DNA from: Lacrimispora saccharolytica
Lineage (GTDB): Bacteria; Bacillota; Clostridia; Lachnospirales; Lachnospiraceae
Assembly: GCA_016899975.1 (NCBI GenBank)
Contig: JACJJN010000022.1
Location: 1-57,279 of the forward strand
Direction of reading: 5' to 3'
DNA: 57,279 nt
Position numbers and translations under genes: made by a program. Positions 16,226 to 23,477 of this stretch are shown piece by piece. Positions within the stretch are counted from its first letter, which is position 1. Every line of letters starts with the position of its first letter. The notes below the pieces were generated by a model, which ran no database searches, was not told the origin of the DNA, and saw nothing but the letters and a program-made list of their open reading frames with translations.

Positions 16226-16316
16226 TATAAAACAGAAAAAATAAAAGATATTACAAAAATATCAGATAATAACAAGACAAAATGAAAATTAAGAAAATTT
16301 TCAGGAAAGAAAAATA

Positions 16317-16356
16317 GCTGTCACAGAAAGATTCCAAGATCCATATCTGTGACAGC
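16317..16356 (-). terminator. Terminator of the 16386-16955 gene
   Basis: A perfect 11-bp stem (GCTGTCACAGA and its complement) has an 18-nt loop. On the minus strand it is followed by TATTTTTC; on the plus strand by CTGTTTTT, so it can work both ways. It insulates the gene from the SPFH promoter. Confidence 0.85.
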
Positions 16357-16385
16357 CTGTTTTTGACGGAGTCCAGCCGCATGTT

Positions 16386-16955
16386 TCATTTCTTCTCAAA
16401 TTTGGCGATCAGTTCCTCGCTGTCCTGAACACCAAATTCCAGAACGGCGCGGTAGACGTCCATACTGGAATACTGGTAGAATCCATAAAGTCCTTTTTCT
16501 CTCAGCGCATCCTTGATCCGAAAAATCCGTTCCCGGTATACAGGAAACTTTTGAACGGCAGAAGAAATCCCGTCACAGTAAGCTTCCGCCTTTGTAATCG
16601 TTTCCGTATCAAAGAACCACGGGTCAACGTTCCAGAGCTCATCGTCGATCAGGACATGAAAACCGTGAAACCAGACACGCTTCCCCTCATCATTTACTTC
16701 TTCTTTCGCTTCATACCAGAGCGGATGAAACACATCCAGAACAAACGAAGTCAGCTGATACAGTTTTTCTCTGGACATACAGCTGTTTTCAATATCAAGA
16801 TCCAGGTCATTCCACGCCATCAGATCCATCCGATAGCTTCCGATAATATGTGGCTGCCCGATTTTTGAAAGAAAATTCCAAAGACCATACTCATAAAGAA
16901 TCTTGTCCGCATTTTTCTTTCTTTTGCTGTTTTGAAGTTCATAGATATCAGACAT
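16386..16955 (-). CDS. Nucleotidyltransferase-fold protein, function unknown
   Basis: A 189-residue soluble protein. The segment IIGSYRMDLMAWNDLDLDI (about 37-55) matches the Gly-Ser...Asp-x-Asp pattern of the minimal nucleotidyltransferase (DNA polymerase beta-like) fold, as in the LinB- and MNT-like groups. A later acidic position (FHGFHVLIDDELWNVD) could supply the third carboxylate. The start follows AAAGGGG at 8 nt. It lies alone between a terminator and a pseudogene. Such proteins may modify small molecules or proteins, or be inactive; no substrate can be named. Confidence 0.6.
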   Translation of the reverse strand: MSDIYELQNSKRKKNADKILYEYGLWNFLSKIGQPHIIGSYRMDLMAWNDLDLDIENSCMSREKLYQLTSFVLDVFHPLWYEAKEEVNDEGKRVWFHGFHVLIDDELWNVDPWFFDTETITKAEAYCDGISSAVQKFPVYRERIFRIKDALREKGLYGFYQYSSMDVYRAVLEFGVQDSEELIAKFEKK

Positions 16956-16976
16956 TTCAACCGCCCCTTTCCTGCT

Positions 16977-17568
16977 TTATCCACAGTGGCTGAGAATAAA
17001 TTTTCCCATTTCCTCAATACAGTCCTCACACTGGAGATAAACCCCTGTGTTATCAAAAAAAGCATGGCCGAATCCCTTGTACAGTACAATCTGAGTTTCC
17101 ACTCCTGCGTTATGAAGTTTAACGCCGTACCCCAGAGTCTCGATTTTCAGAAAGTCGTGCTCGCCGACGGTGAGGAAGGTGGGAGGATTTTTTGAGGCGT
17201 CTCGGGTATATGGATTCAGATAATCATTCTTTACATCATCGGTTCCGAGAATCGGTTTCAGTCCTGTGGTCATGCCTCCGAACATTCCGATCATTTTGGA
17301 AAGTCCCCGTTTCTGTTTGGGCGCCATCTCAAACTGATCCATGCCTGGGTTGAAATATTCATCTTTGATGCCTGCCATGTTCAGGGTCGGGTATAACAGC
17401 AGCTGTCCTTTTACCAGGTACGTGCCGTCTTCCCAGGATCTGGTAGTACAGCACGGGGCGGTGTTCCTTTGTGGCTTCACTGCGGTAGATCCGGACCGGG
17501 ATCTGTGAGCCGCCGTCCGCTTCCCCACCCATCCCCTTGACAGCCCTGCCGTATTGATTTAAAATCAT
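16977..17568 (-). pseudogene. Alpha/beta-hydrolase (acetyl-esterase-like) pseudogene with central deletion
   Basis: The minus strand carries both ends of one esterase but not its middle. From the ATG at 17568 the first frame reads MILNQYGRAVKGMGGEADGG and on through RPVLYY, where an HGGGF oxyanion motif should follow. Instead the sequence jumps, in another frame, to CTTRSWEDGTYLVKGQLLLY, the segment normally just after the GDSAGG nucleophile. The rest to 16977 keeps the likely acid (GEHDFLKIE) and His (GFGHAFFDN). Roughly 100 residues including the catalytic serine are missing and the frame is shifted, so no active enzyme can be made. Intact relatives hydrolyse acetyl esters. Confidence 0.85.
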
Positions 17569-17621
17569 GAAAAGCGGCGAAAACGCCGGAAAACTATCGC
17601 AAAAGAAAAAGGAGGTATCCG

Positions 17622-18383
17622 ATGGACAGCTATACCAGCTTTGCGCAGGTGTATGATTTGTTTATGGATAACGTAGATTATCCGGCGTGGTGTGAATATA
17701 TCAAAAGTCTGTTGAAGGAATATGGGATCAACGACGGACTGATCCTGGATCTTGGCTGCGGAACGGGAACCGTCACCGAACTTCTGGCGGATGCAGGCTA
17801 TGACATGATCGGTGTGGATAATTCCTGCGACATGCTTGAGATCGCGGAGGAGAAGAAAGAAAAGAGCGGCCACGATATCCTGTATCTGATGCAGGATATG
17901 CGGGAATTCGAATTGTATGGCACGGTCCGTGCGGTGGTTTCCGTCTGCGATTCTGTGAATTATATTCTTGAGGAAGAAGATCTTCTTGAAGTTTTTTCCC
18001 TTGTCAATAATTATCTGGATCCGGGCGGGATGTTCATTTTTGATATGAACACCCGTTATAAATATGAACAAATGGGAGACTGCACCATTGCGGAAAACCG
18101 GGAGGAGAGCAGCTTCATCTGGGACAATTTTTATGATCCGGAGGAGGAGATCAACGAATACGAGCTTGCGATCTTCCTGAAAGAGCAGGGAGATCTGTAT
18201 CGGAAGTTTGAGGAGGTTCATTACCAGAGAGCTTATGATCCGGAGGTGGTGAAGGCGCTGCTGGAAAAGGCAGGGCTAGAGCTGGTGGCCGTATACGATG
18301 CGTTCACAAGGGAACCGGTGCGGGAGGATAGTGAAAGGATCTACTTCATTGCCCGGGAATGTCAGAAAAAAGAGAAGATGTAA
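17622..18383 (+). CDS. Class I SAM-dependent methyltransferase
   Basis: A 253-residue Rossmann-fold methyltransferase. The SAM-binding motif I is LILDLGCGTGTVTELL (about 42-57), with the acidic post-I residue in MIGVDNSCDML and motif II near MQDMREFEL. The C-terminal half (GMFIFDMNTRYKYEQMGDC onward) matches small-molecule methyltransferases of the UbiE/YqeM kind. It starts with ATG behind AAAGGAGG and ends 17 nt before a 66-bp repeat cassette that leads into hslO. Substrate unknown. Confidence 0.88.
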   Translation: MDSYTSFAQVYDLFMDNVDYPAWCEYIKSLLKEYGINDGLILDLGCGTGTVTELLADAGYDMIGVDNSCDMLEIAEEKKEKSGHDILYLMQDMREFELYGTVRAVVSVCDSVNYILEEEDLLEVFSLVNNYLDPGGMFIFDMNTRYKYEQMGDCTIAENREESSFIWDNFYDPEEEINEYELAIFLKEQGDLYRKFEEVHYQRAYDPEVVKALLEKAGLELVAVYDAFTREPVREDSERIYFIARECQKKEKM

Positions 18384-18400
18384 AGATACTGAAGGAGCAG

Positions 18401-18466
18401 AAGTTTGGAAGTAAACTTCCAAATCTACCTTGATGACGCAGCAGGTGCGTCGGGAAAGAGGAAAAC
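18401..18466 (+). repeat. 66-bp two-hairpin/RBS repeat cassette, copy 1 (before hslO)
   Basis: Hairpin 1 is TTTGGAAG-TAAA-CTTCCAAA, hairpin 2 is GACGCA/TGCGTC, and the unit ends in the purine-rich GGGAAAGAGGAAAAC directly before the hslO ATG. It differs from the copy at 43692 at five positions. It supplies the ribosome-binding site of hslO. Confidence 0.92.
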
Positions 18467-19348
18467 ATGTGTAAAGATTATATAGTAAGAGCGACAGCGG
18501 CAGACGGACAGATCCGTGCGTTTGCGGCTACAACGAGAGATACGGTGGAGACGGCGAGAAAAGCTCACAACACCAGCCCGGTGGCGACGGCGGCGCTTGG
18601 GCGTCTGCTGACTGCGGGAGCGATGATGGGCGTGATGATGAAGGGCGAGAAAGACCTTCTGACACTGCGGATCCACGCGGGCGGACCGCTGAACGGAATC
18701 ACCGTGACGGCGGATTCCAAGGGAAGAGTCAAAGGCTATGTGGGCAATCCAAATGTCATCCTTCCCGCCAACAGCAAAGGAAAACTGGATGTGGCGAAAG
18801 CAGTCGGCGTGGGATTTATGGACGTGATCAAGGATATGGGACTGAAGGAACCGTATCTTGGACAGTGCGCGCTGCAGACCAGCGAGATCGCCGAAGACCT
18901 GACGTATTATTTCGCCACCAGTGAGCAGGTGCCGTCCAGCGTGGGACTCGGCGTTCTGATGAACCGTGACAATACGGTAAAACAGGCGGGAGGATTCATT
19001 CTTCAGCTGATGCCGTTCTGTGATGAGGAGATCATCTCCAAACTGGAGAAACGTCTGGCGGAGGTGACTTCCGTGACCGCGATGCTGGATGAGGGATGTA
19101 CGCCGGAGATGATCCTGGATCGTCTGCTTGGCGATATGGATCTGGTCATCAACGATACCGTGCCGACGGAATTTTACTGCAACTGCAGCAAGGAACGTGT
19201 TTCCAGGGCGCTGATCAGCGTCGGCAGAAAAGATCTCAATGAAATGATCCAGGATGGAAAGCCGGTGGAACTGAACTGTCATTTCTGTAATACCAATTAT
19301 GTGTTCACGGTGGAGGAAATGAAAGAACTGCTGAGAAGGAGCAGATAA
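18467..19348 (+). CDS. hslO: Redox-regulated chaperone Hsp33
   Basis: Cytosolic holdase of 293 residues, activated by oxidation. The N-terminal domain has the family stretches HNTSPVATAALGRLLTAGAM and GYVGNP. The C-terminal zinc switch is intact: Cys238-x-Cys240 (YCNCS) and Cys271-x2-Cys274 (CHFC), which hold zinc when reduced and form disulfides under peroxide and heat stress. The ATG lies directly after the repeat cassette, whose AAAGAGG serves as Shine-Dalgarno. nadE follows 51 nt downstream in the same direction, so the two are probably co-transcribed. Confidence 0.97.
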   Translation: MCKDYIVRATAADGQIRAFAATTRDTVETARKAHNTSPVATAALGRLLTAGAMMGVMMKGEKDLLTLRIHAGGPLNGITVTADSKGRVKGYVGNPNVILPANSKGKLDVAKAVGVGFMDVIKDMGLKEPYLGQCALQTSEIAEDLTYYFATSEQVPSSVGLGVLMNRDNTVKQAGGFILQLMPFCDEEIISKLEKRLAEVTSVTAMLDEGCTPEMILDRLLGDMDLVINDTVPTEFYCNCSKERVSRALISVGRKDLNEMIQDGKPVELNCHFCNTNYVFTVEEMKELLRRSR

Positions 19349-19399
19349 GCCAGAACGTCCGGAAGGAATCGGAACATATATCAATGAAAGAGGAACGCT

Positions 19400-21319
19400 A
19401 TGAAGCAGGGATTTGTCAAGGTCGCAGCCGCAACGCCGAAGATTGCCGTTGCCGACTGTAAGAAAAATGTGGAAGTGATCCTGGAAAGCATCCGGGAAAT
19501 GGAAGAAAAAGGGGCAAAGGTGATGGTACTGCCGGAATTGTGCATTACCGGATACACCTGTGCCGATCTGTTCTGGCAGGGCCGGCTTCTGGAGGAAGCG
19601 AAAGAAAGCCTGCAGAAGATCGCAAATGAAACGGCGGACGTGGACGCGCTGATTTTTGTAGGGCTTCCGCTGGAAGTTTACGGGAAGCTGTACAATGTGG
19701 CGGCGGTGCTGAATCATGGAGAGCTGCTGGGAATCGTGCCGAAAAAATATCTTCCCAATTATAATGAGTTCTATGAGGCGCGTCATTTCACGCCGGGAGA
19801 GGAAACTGCGGAGGAGATCACCCTGTTCGGCCGGACGGTTCCTTTTGGAATGAACCTGCTGTTTTCCTGCGAGGACATGCCACATCTGACCGTGGCGGCG
19901 GAGATCTGTGAGGATCTTTGGGCGCCGGAACCGCCAAGTGTGCGCCACGCACTGGCAGGGGCGACAGTGATCGTCAATCTTTCCGCCAGCGATGAGATGG
20001 TCGGCAAGGACAGCTACCGGAGAAACCTGGTGGCGACCCAGTCGGCACGGCTGGTCTGCGGCTATCTTTACAGTACTGCGGGAGAAGGAGAATCTTCCCA
20101 GGATCTGGTGTTCGGCGGACAGAATCTGATCGCGGAAAACGGCGTGATGCTGGCGGAAGCAAGGAGATTCCACAATGAGACAGTCTGCACGGAACTGGAT
20201 GTGGACCGTCTGGTGAGCGAGAGAAGAAGAATGACCACCTATCCGGCGCAGAAAGACAGCGGATACCGCAGGATCTCTTTTTCTCTGCGGATGGAGGAGA
20301 CGGTGCTGACGCGTTTTGTGGATCCGCAGCCGTTTGTGCCGTCGGATAAACGGAACCGGGAACTGCGCTGTGATGAGATCCTGAATATTCAGGCGATGGG
20401 ACTGAAAAAAAGGCTGGAACATACCCATTGCCGGAGCGCGGTGATCGGAATTTCCGGCGGGCTGGATTCCACGCTGGCGCTGCTGGTCACGGTGCGGGCG
20501 TTTGATATGCTGGGACTTCCAAGGGGACAGATCCTGTCTGTCACCATGCCTTGTTTCGGAACGACAGACCGTACTTACCAGAATGCCTGCCAGCTGACCC
20601 GATGCCTGGGCGCAACGCTGAAGGAAGTGGATATCAAGGAGGCTGTGACCATCCATTTCCGCGATATCGGCCAGAATATGGAAAACCACGATGTCACCTA
20701 TGAAAACGGACAGGCGAGGGAGCGCACACAGATCCTGATGGATCTTGCCAATCAGACGGGCGGAATGGTGATCGGAACGGGAGATCTCTCGGAGCTGGCG
20801 CTGGGATGGGCGACCTACAATGGCGATCATATGTCCATGTATGCGGTGAATTCTTCCGTACCGAAGACACTGGTGCGCCATCTGGTGCGGTACTATGCGG
20901 ATACCTGCGGGGAAGAAGAACTGGAACGGATCCTGCTGGATATTCTGGACACGCCGGTCAGTCCGGAGCTGCTGCCGCCGAAGGACGGTGTGATCTCACA
21001 GAAGACGGAGGATCTGGTAGGACCTTACGAATTGCATGACTTTTTCCTGTATTATATGATGCGTGTGACGTATGAGCCGAAGAAGCTGTACCGGGTGGCA
21101 AAGTATGCGTTCCAGGGACAGTATGAAGAGGAAGTGATCCTCAAATGGCTGAAGACTTTTTACCGAAGATTCTTTGCCCAGCAGTTCAAACGCTCCTGTC
21201 TGCCGGACGGTCCGAAAGTGGGAAGCGTCGCAGTGTCGCCACGCGGAGATCTGCGGATGCCGAGCGATGCCTGCGTCCGTATCTGGCTGGAGGAGCTGGA
21301 AGAACTGGAGAATGTTTGA
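19400..21319 (+). CDS. nadE: Glutamine-dependent NAD+ synthetase
   Basis: Converts deamido-NAD to NAD using ATP and glutamine-derived ammonia; 639 residues, the two-domain form. The N-terminal nitrilase-like glutaminase domain shows its Glu-Lys-Cys triad: Glu46 (LPELCITGY), a Lys at 115-116 (KKYLPNYNEFYE) and Cys170 (EICEDLWAP). The C-terminal synthetase domain starts near 320 with the ATP-pyrophosphatase loop GISGGLDST (about 350) and contains the downstream ERTQILMDLAN and GTGDLSELALGW motifs. AGAGGAA precedes the ATG. Next to a nicotinamidase-like gene, it forms a small NAD supply cluster. Confidence 0.97.
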   Translation: MKQGFVKVAAATPKIAVADCKKNVEVILESIREMEEKGAKVMVLPELCITGYTCADLFWQGRLLEEAKESLQKIANETADVDALIFVGLPLEVYGKLYNVAAVLNHGELLGIVPKKYLPNYNEFYEARHFTPGEETAEEITLFGRTVPFGMNLLFSCEDMPHLTVAAEICEDLWAPEPPSVRHALAGATVIVNLSASDEMVGKDSYRRNLVATQSARLVCGYLYSTAGEGESSQDLVFGGQNLIAENGVMLAEARRFHNETVCTELDVDRLVSERRRMTTYPAQKDSGYRRISFSLRMEETVLTRFVDPQPFVPSDKRNRELRCDEILNIQAMGLKKRLEHTHCRSAVIGISGGLDSTLALLVTVRAFDMLGLPRGQILSVTMPCFGTTDRTYQNACQLTRCLGATLKEVDIKEAVTIHFRDIGQNMENHDVTYENGQARERTQILMDLANQTGGMVIGTGDLSELALGWATYNGDHMSMYAVNSSVPKTLVRHLVRYYADTCGEEELERILLDILDTPVSPELLPPKDGVISQKTEDLVGPYELHDFFLYYMMRVTYEPKKLYRVAKYAFQGQYEEEVILKWLKTFYRRFFAQQFKRSCLPDGPKVGSVAVSPRGDLRMPSDACVRIWLEELEELENV

Positions 21320-21362
21320 TAAAACGGAATCATGACTCTGTAAAGAAAGCGAGGGACAGAGA

Positions 21363-21881
21363 ATGAAGATTTTAGTCGTTGTTGATATGCAGAATGATTT
21401 TATCACCGGAAGCCTTGGGACAGAAGAAGCGGTGAAGATCGTGGACCGGGTAGTGGAAAAGATGGAGAATTTCCAGGGAAAGATCATCTGTACCAGAGAT
21501 ACACATTTTGAAAATTATCTGGATACTTCTGAGGGAAAGAAGCTTCCGGTAAAACACTGTATCCGGGGAACAGAGGGACATCGTCTGTGCCCGCAGGTTG
21601 CCGAAGCGGCAGAGGCGTGCGGCGCAAGGATCCTGGACAAGGAGACCTTCGGCTCCAAAGATCTTCCGAAGATTGTGGAAGAGCTGGCAGAAGGGACGCC
21701 GGAGTCGGTGGAATTGGTGGGATTGTGTACGGATATCTGTGTGATTTCCAATGCGCTTCTGCTGAAAGCGTTCTTTCCGGAAACACCGATCCTGGTGGAT
21801 GCTTCCGCCTGTGCGGGAGTTACGCCGGAAAGCCATGAGAATGCGTTAAAGGCAATGAAAATGTGCCAGATTGAAGTGTGA
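21363..21881 (+). CDS. Cysteine hydrolase, nicotinamidase-like
   Basis: Isochorismatase-fold hydrolase of 172 residues, probably deamidating nicotinamide to nicotinate for NAD salvage. The triad is visible: Asp8 (VVVDMQNDF), Lys93 (LDKETFGSKDL) and Cys126 (CTDICVISNALL). A metal-site signature of the PncA kind, Asp-Thr-His (TRDTHFENY) with a later His (GTEGH), supports nicotinamidase over isochorismatase. It lies 43 nt after nadE in the same direction, consistent with the pathway. It is somewhat shorter than E. coli PncA. The stop codon is directly followed by a composite repeat. Confidence 0.82.
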   Translation: MKILVVVDMQNDFITGSLGTEEAVKIVDRVVEKMENFQGKIICTRDTHFENYLDTSEGKKLPVKHCIRGTEGHRLCPQVAEAAEACGARILDKETFGSKDLPKIVEELAEGTPESVELVGLCTDICVISNALLLKAFFPETPILVDASACAGVTPESHENALKAMKMCQIEV

Positions 21882-21883
21882 CA

Positions 21884-22018
21884 CGTAACAGTTCAGCCTT
21901 GCTGAACCGTTACATGCAAAATCCATTTAAAATCGCCTTTGGCGATGGGATTTTGCATGCCTGAATCACGTTCTTACGGTCTGCGCAGCATGTGCGCAGA
22001 CCTAGGCTGAACTGTAAC
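21884..22018. repeat. Composite REP-like repeat, copy A
   Basis: The element runs from CGTAACAGTTCAGCC to GGCTGAACTGTAAC, so its ends are inverted repeats. Inside are nested palindromes: TTCAGCCTTGCTGAA; GCATGCAAAATCCC/ATGCAAAATCC around ATCGCCTTTGGCGAT; and GTCTGCGCAGCATGTGCGCAGAC. The same unit, inverted and about 85% alike by eye, recurs at 55551-55703. It fills the gap between the nicotinamidase and flavodoxin genes. No coding potential. Confidence 0.9.
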
Positions 22019-22065
22019 TGTGACGCAATAGTTTTGGAGATGACAGAAAAGAGGGAAAGCAGAAG

Positions 22066-22584
22066 ATGAAATGTGCAGTTGTTTACAGCAGTCATACCGG
22101 AAATACGGAGATGCTGGCGGAAGAAGCGAGAAAAATACTGGAAGACCAGGAGTGTCTCTATTACGGGATTCCCGACGAAAAAGCGAAGAAGGCTGCGGAA
22201 GAGGCGGAACTTGTGTTTGCGGGATTCTGGACGGACAAAGGAAACTGTGAAGAGCAGATGGCCGAGTTTCTGGAGAGCCTGAATGGAAAGCAGGTTGTAT
22301 TGTTTGGAACCGCAGGCTTTGGACAAAGCCAGGAATATTTTGACCGGATCCTTGTTAATGTAAAAGGTCATCTGAATGAGAGCAATACCGTGCGTGCCCA
22401 ATGGATGTGCCAGGGAAAGATGCCGATGGCCGTCCGGAAGAGATATGAGGCGATGCAGGAGAAAGAACCGGAGCGTGCCGGCCAGCTGATCGCCAATTTT
22501 GATCAGGCGCTGGAGCATCCCAACAGGGAAGACCTGGAAAATTTCCGGGCTTACCTTTGCCGAACCTGTTTGGAAAAAAGATAG
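22066..22584 (+). CDS. Flavodoxin-family protein, BilS-like
   Basis: An FMN-binding flavodoxin-fold protein of 172 residues, cytosolic. The phosphate loop is YSSHTGNTEMLAEE (9-22). The 90s-loop region reads GTAGFGQSQEYFDRIL and a later CQGKMPMAVRKRYEAM stretch is characteristic of the group now called BilS, found beside bilirubin reductase in gut Clostridia. That link is from memory of the family; no bilR is in this window, so the partner is unknown. A generic electron carrier is the alternative. The gene stands alone between a repeat and a bidirectional terminator. Confidence 0.8.
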   Translation: MKCAVVYSSHTGNTEMLAEEARKILEDQECLYYGIPDEKAKKAAEEAELVFAGFWTDKGNCEEQMAEFLESLNGKQVVLFGTAGFGQSQEYFDRILVNVKGHLNESNTVRAQWMCQGKMPMAVRKRYEAMQEKEPERAGQLIANFDQALEHPNREDLENFRAYLCRTCLEKR

Positions 22585-22598
22585 GCTGCGGCATTCGG

Positions 22599-22644
22599 AA
22601 AAGGGAAAGATATGTTTCGCAGGAGACATATCTTTCCCTTTTTT
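22599..22644. terminator. Bidirectional terminator between convergent genes
   Basis: A long perfect stem (AAAAGGGAAAGATATGT at 22599-22615 with its complement ending at 22642) with a 10-nt loop is flanked by T runs on both strands. It serves the flavodoxin gene (+) and the membrane-anchored protein gene (-). Confidence 0.92.
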
Positions 22645-22690
22645 GTCGAAAGATAATTGTTTTCATACACGTTTGAAAGCCGGAAAACGG

Positions 22691-23146
22691 TTATTTTTCG
22701 TCTTCTGGTTTTGCTTTGTCCAGCGCGGCGTTGATCGCCTGGAGAAGAAGCTGAGAAGTATATTTATTGTCGTCGCCAAAGCTGATATTTTCGGTGGATT
22801 GGGTGGCATAGATCTGGCTGGCGAGAGATTCCAGTGTGGGCTCCATCAGCGGATACATGGCTGTGGCGGTTTCACTCAGGTTGTTGAGCGCAATGGAGTT
22901 GATGTGGTTTTCGTCGACGGAAACTTCCACATCGAAAGTCTGGCCATTCAGTTCAATCATAGAGGTGTAGACACCGGGAACGTACAGGACCTCGGAGGCA
23001 TTGTCGCCGGTTGTGTCGCCGGATTTCTTTTGCGTGCCGAACATGGTAAACAGCAGTACCAGCAGGAGAATGGCAAGTACGAGAAAGATGGCGGTGTAGA
23101 TCACCTCTTTCATATGTAAGACAACGATTTTGGTTTTTGAACTCAT
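22691..23146 (-). CDS. Membrane-anchored protein, unknown function
   Basis: A 151-residue protein with a single N-terminal helix (VIYTAIFLVLAILLLVLLF, about 15-33) and a positively charged start, so the rest faces outward. The outer part (YVPGVYTSMIELNGQTFDVE, then VDENHINSIALNNL) resembles a degenerate FMN-binding-like or lipoprotein beta-domain, but the fold is not certain. The C-terminus ends in charged KAKPEDEK. The ATG follows AAAGGAG at 9 nt. It is monocistronic, convergent to the flavodoxin gene. Confidence 0.75.
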   Translation of the reverse strand: MSSKTKIVVLHMKEVIYTAIFLVLAILLLVLLFTMFGTQKKSGDTTGDNASEVLYVPGVYTSMIELNGQTFDVEVSVDENHINSIALNNLSETATAMYPLMEPTLESLASQIYATQSTENISFGDDNKYTSQLLLQAINAALDKAKPEDEK

Positions 23147-23216
23147 AGTGTTACGCTCCTTTTTTCTTTCTCTCTATAATGGTATGTTGGCGGGGCTTTT
23201 TTTATGATAAGGGGAC

Positions 23217-23251
23217 GCCTTTTTCCGCCGTTCCGTCGGGCGGAAAAAGGC
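23217..23251. other. Strong hairpin next to a purine-rich tract
   Basis: GCCTTTTTCCGCC (23217-23229) pairs perfectly with 23239-23251. It is followed by about 90 nt almost purely of G and A (23255-23342). No gene is seen between 23147 and 23477 apart from this and the promoter at 23382-23410. Confidence 0.6.
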
Positions 23252-23381
23252 TGGTATTGGCGGCGGTGGGGTGAGGGCGGAAGGGAGCGGAAGGAACGGA
23301 GGGAAGAAAGGGGAGAGGTAAGAAGATGAGAGAGGATGGGGTGTTGGATAAGTCTGAATATGGGAAATATTTTGATAGGGG

Positions 23382-23439
23382 TTGTTATTATCGAGTGTCG
23401 ATATTATAATGTAAGTAGGAAATATCGATACTCGATAAT
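23382..23439 (+). promoter_or_regulatory. Promoter embedded in a 19-bp inverted repeat, before the DUF2812 gene
   Basis: Arms 23387-23405 and 23421-23439 match at 18 of 19 positions (ATTATCGAGTGTCGATATT type), 15 nt apart. TTGTTA (23382-23387), a 17-nt spacer and TATAAT (23405-23410) put the -10 box at the end of the left arm. A dimeric repressor bound to the arms would block it; the PadR protein encoded downstream is a candidate. Confidence 0.6.
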
Positions 23440-23477
23440 TGTTTGTGCAGAGGTGTTTTTCTGCGGGAGGTGGGTTT

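Noticed and set aside
18425-20881. An 818-codon open frame on the minus strand opposite hslO and nadE
   Set aside because: It lies wholly antisense to two clearly conserved enzymes, is rich in His/Arg/Gln as expected for a shadow frame in GC-rich coding DNA, and has no recognisable domain.
23387-23439. CRISPR-like repeat
   Set aside because: Only one inverted pair with a 15-nt centre, no direct-repeat series or spacers; a promoter operator fits better.
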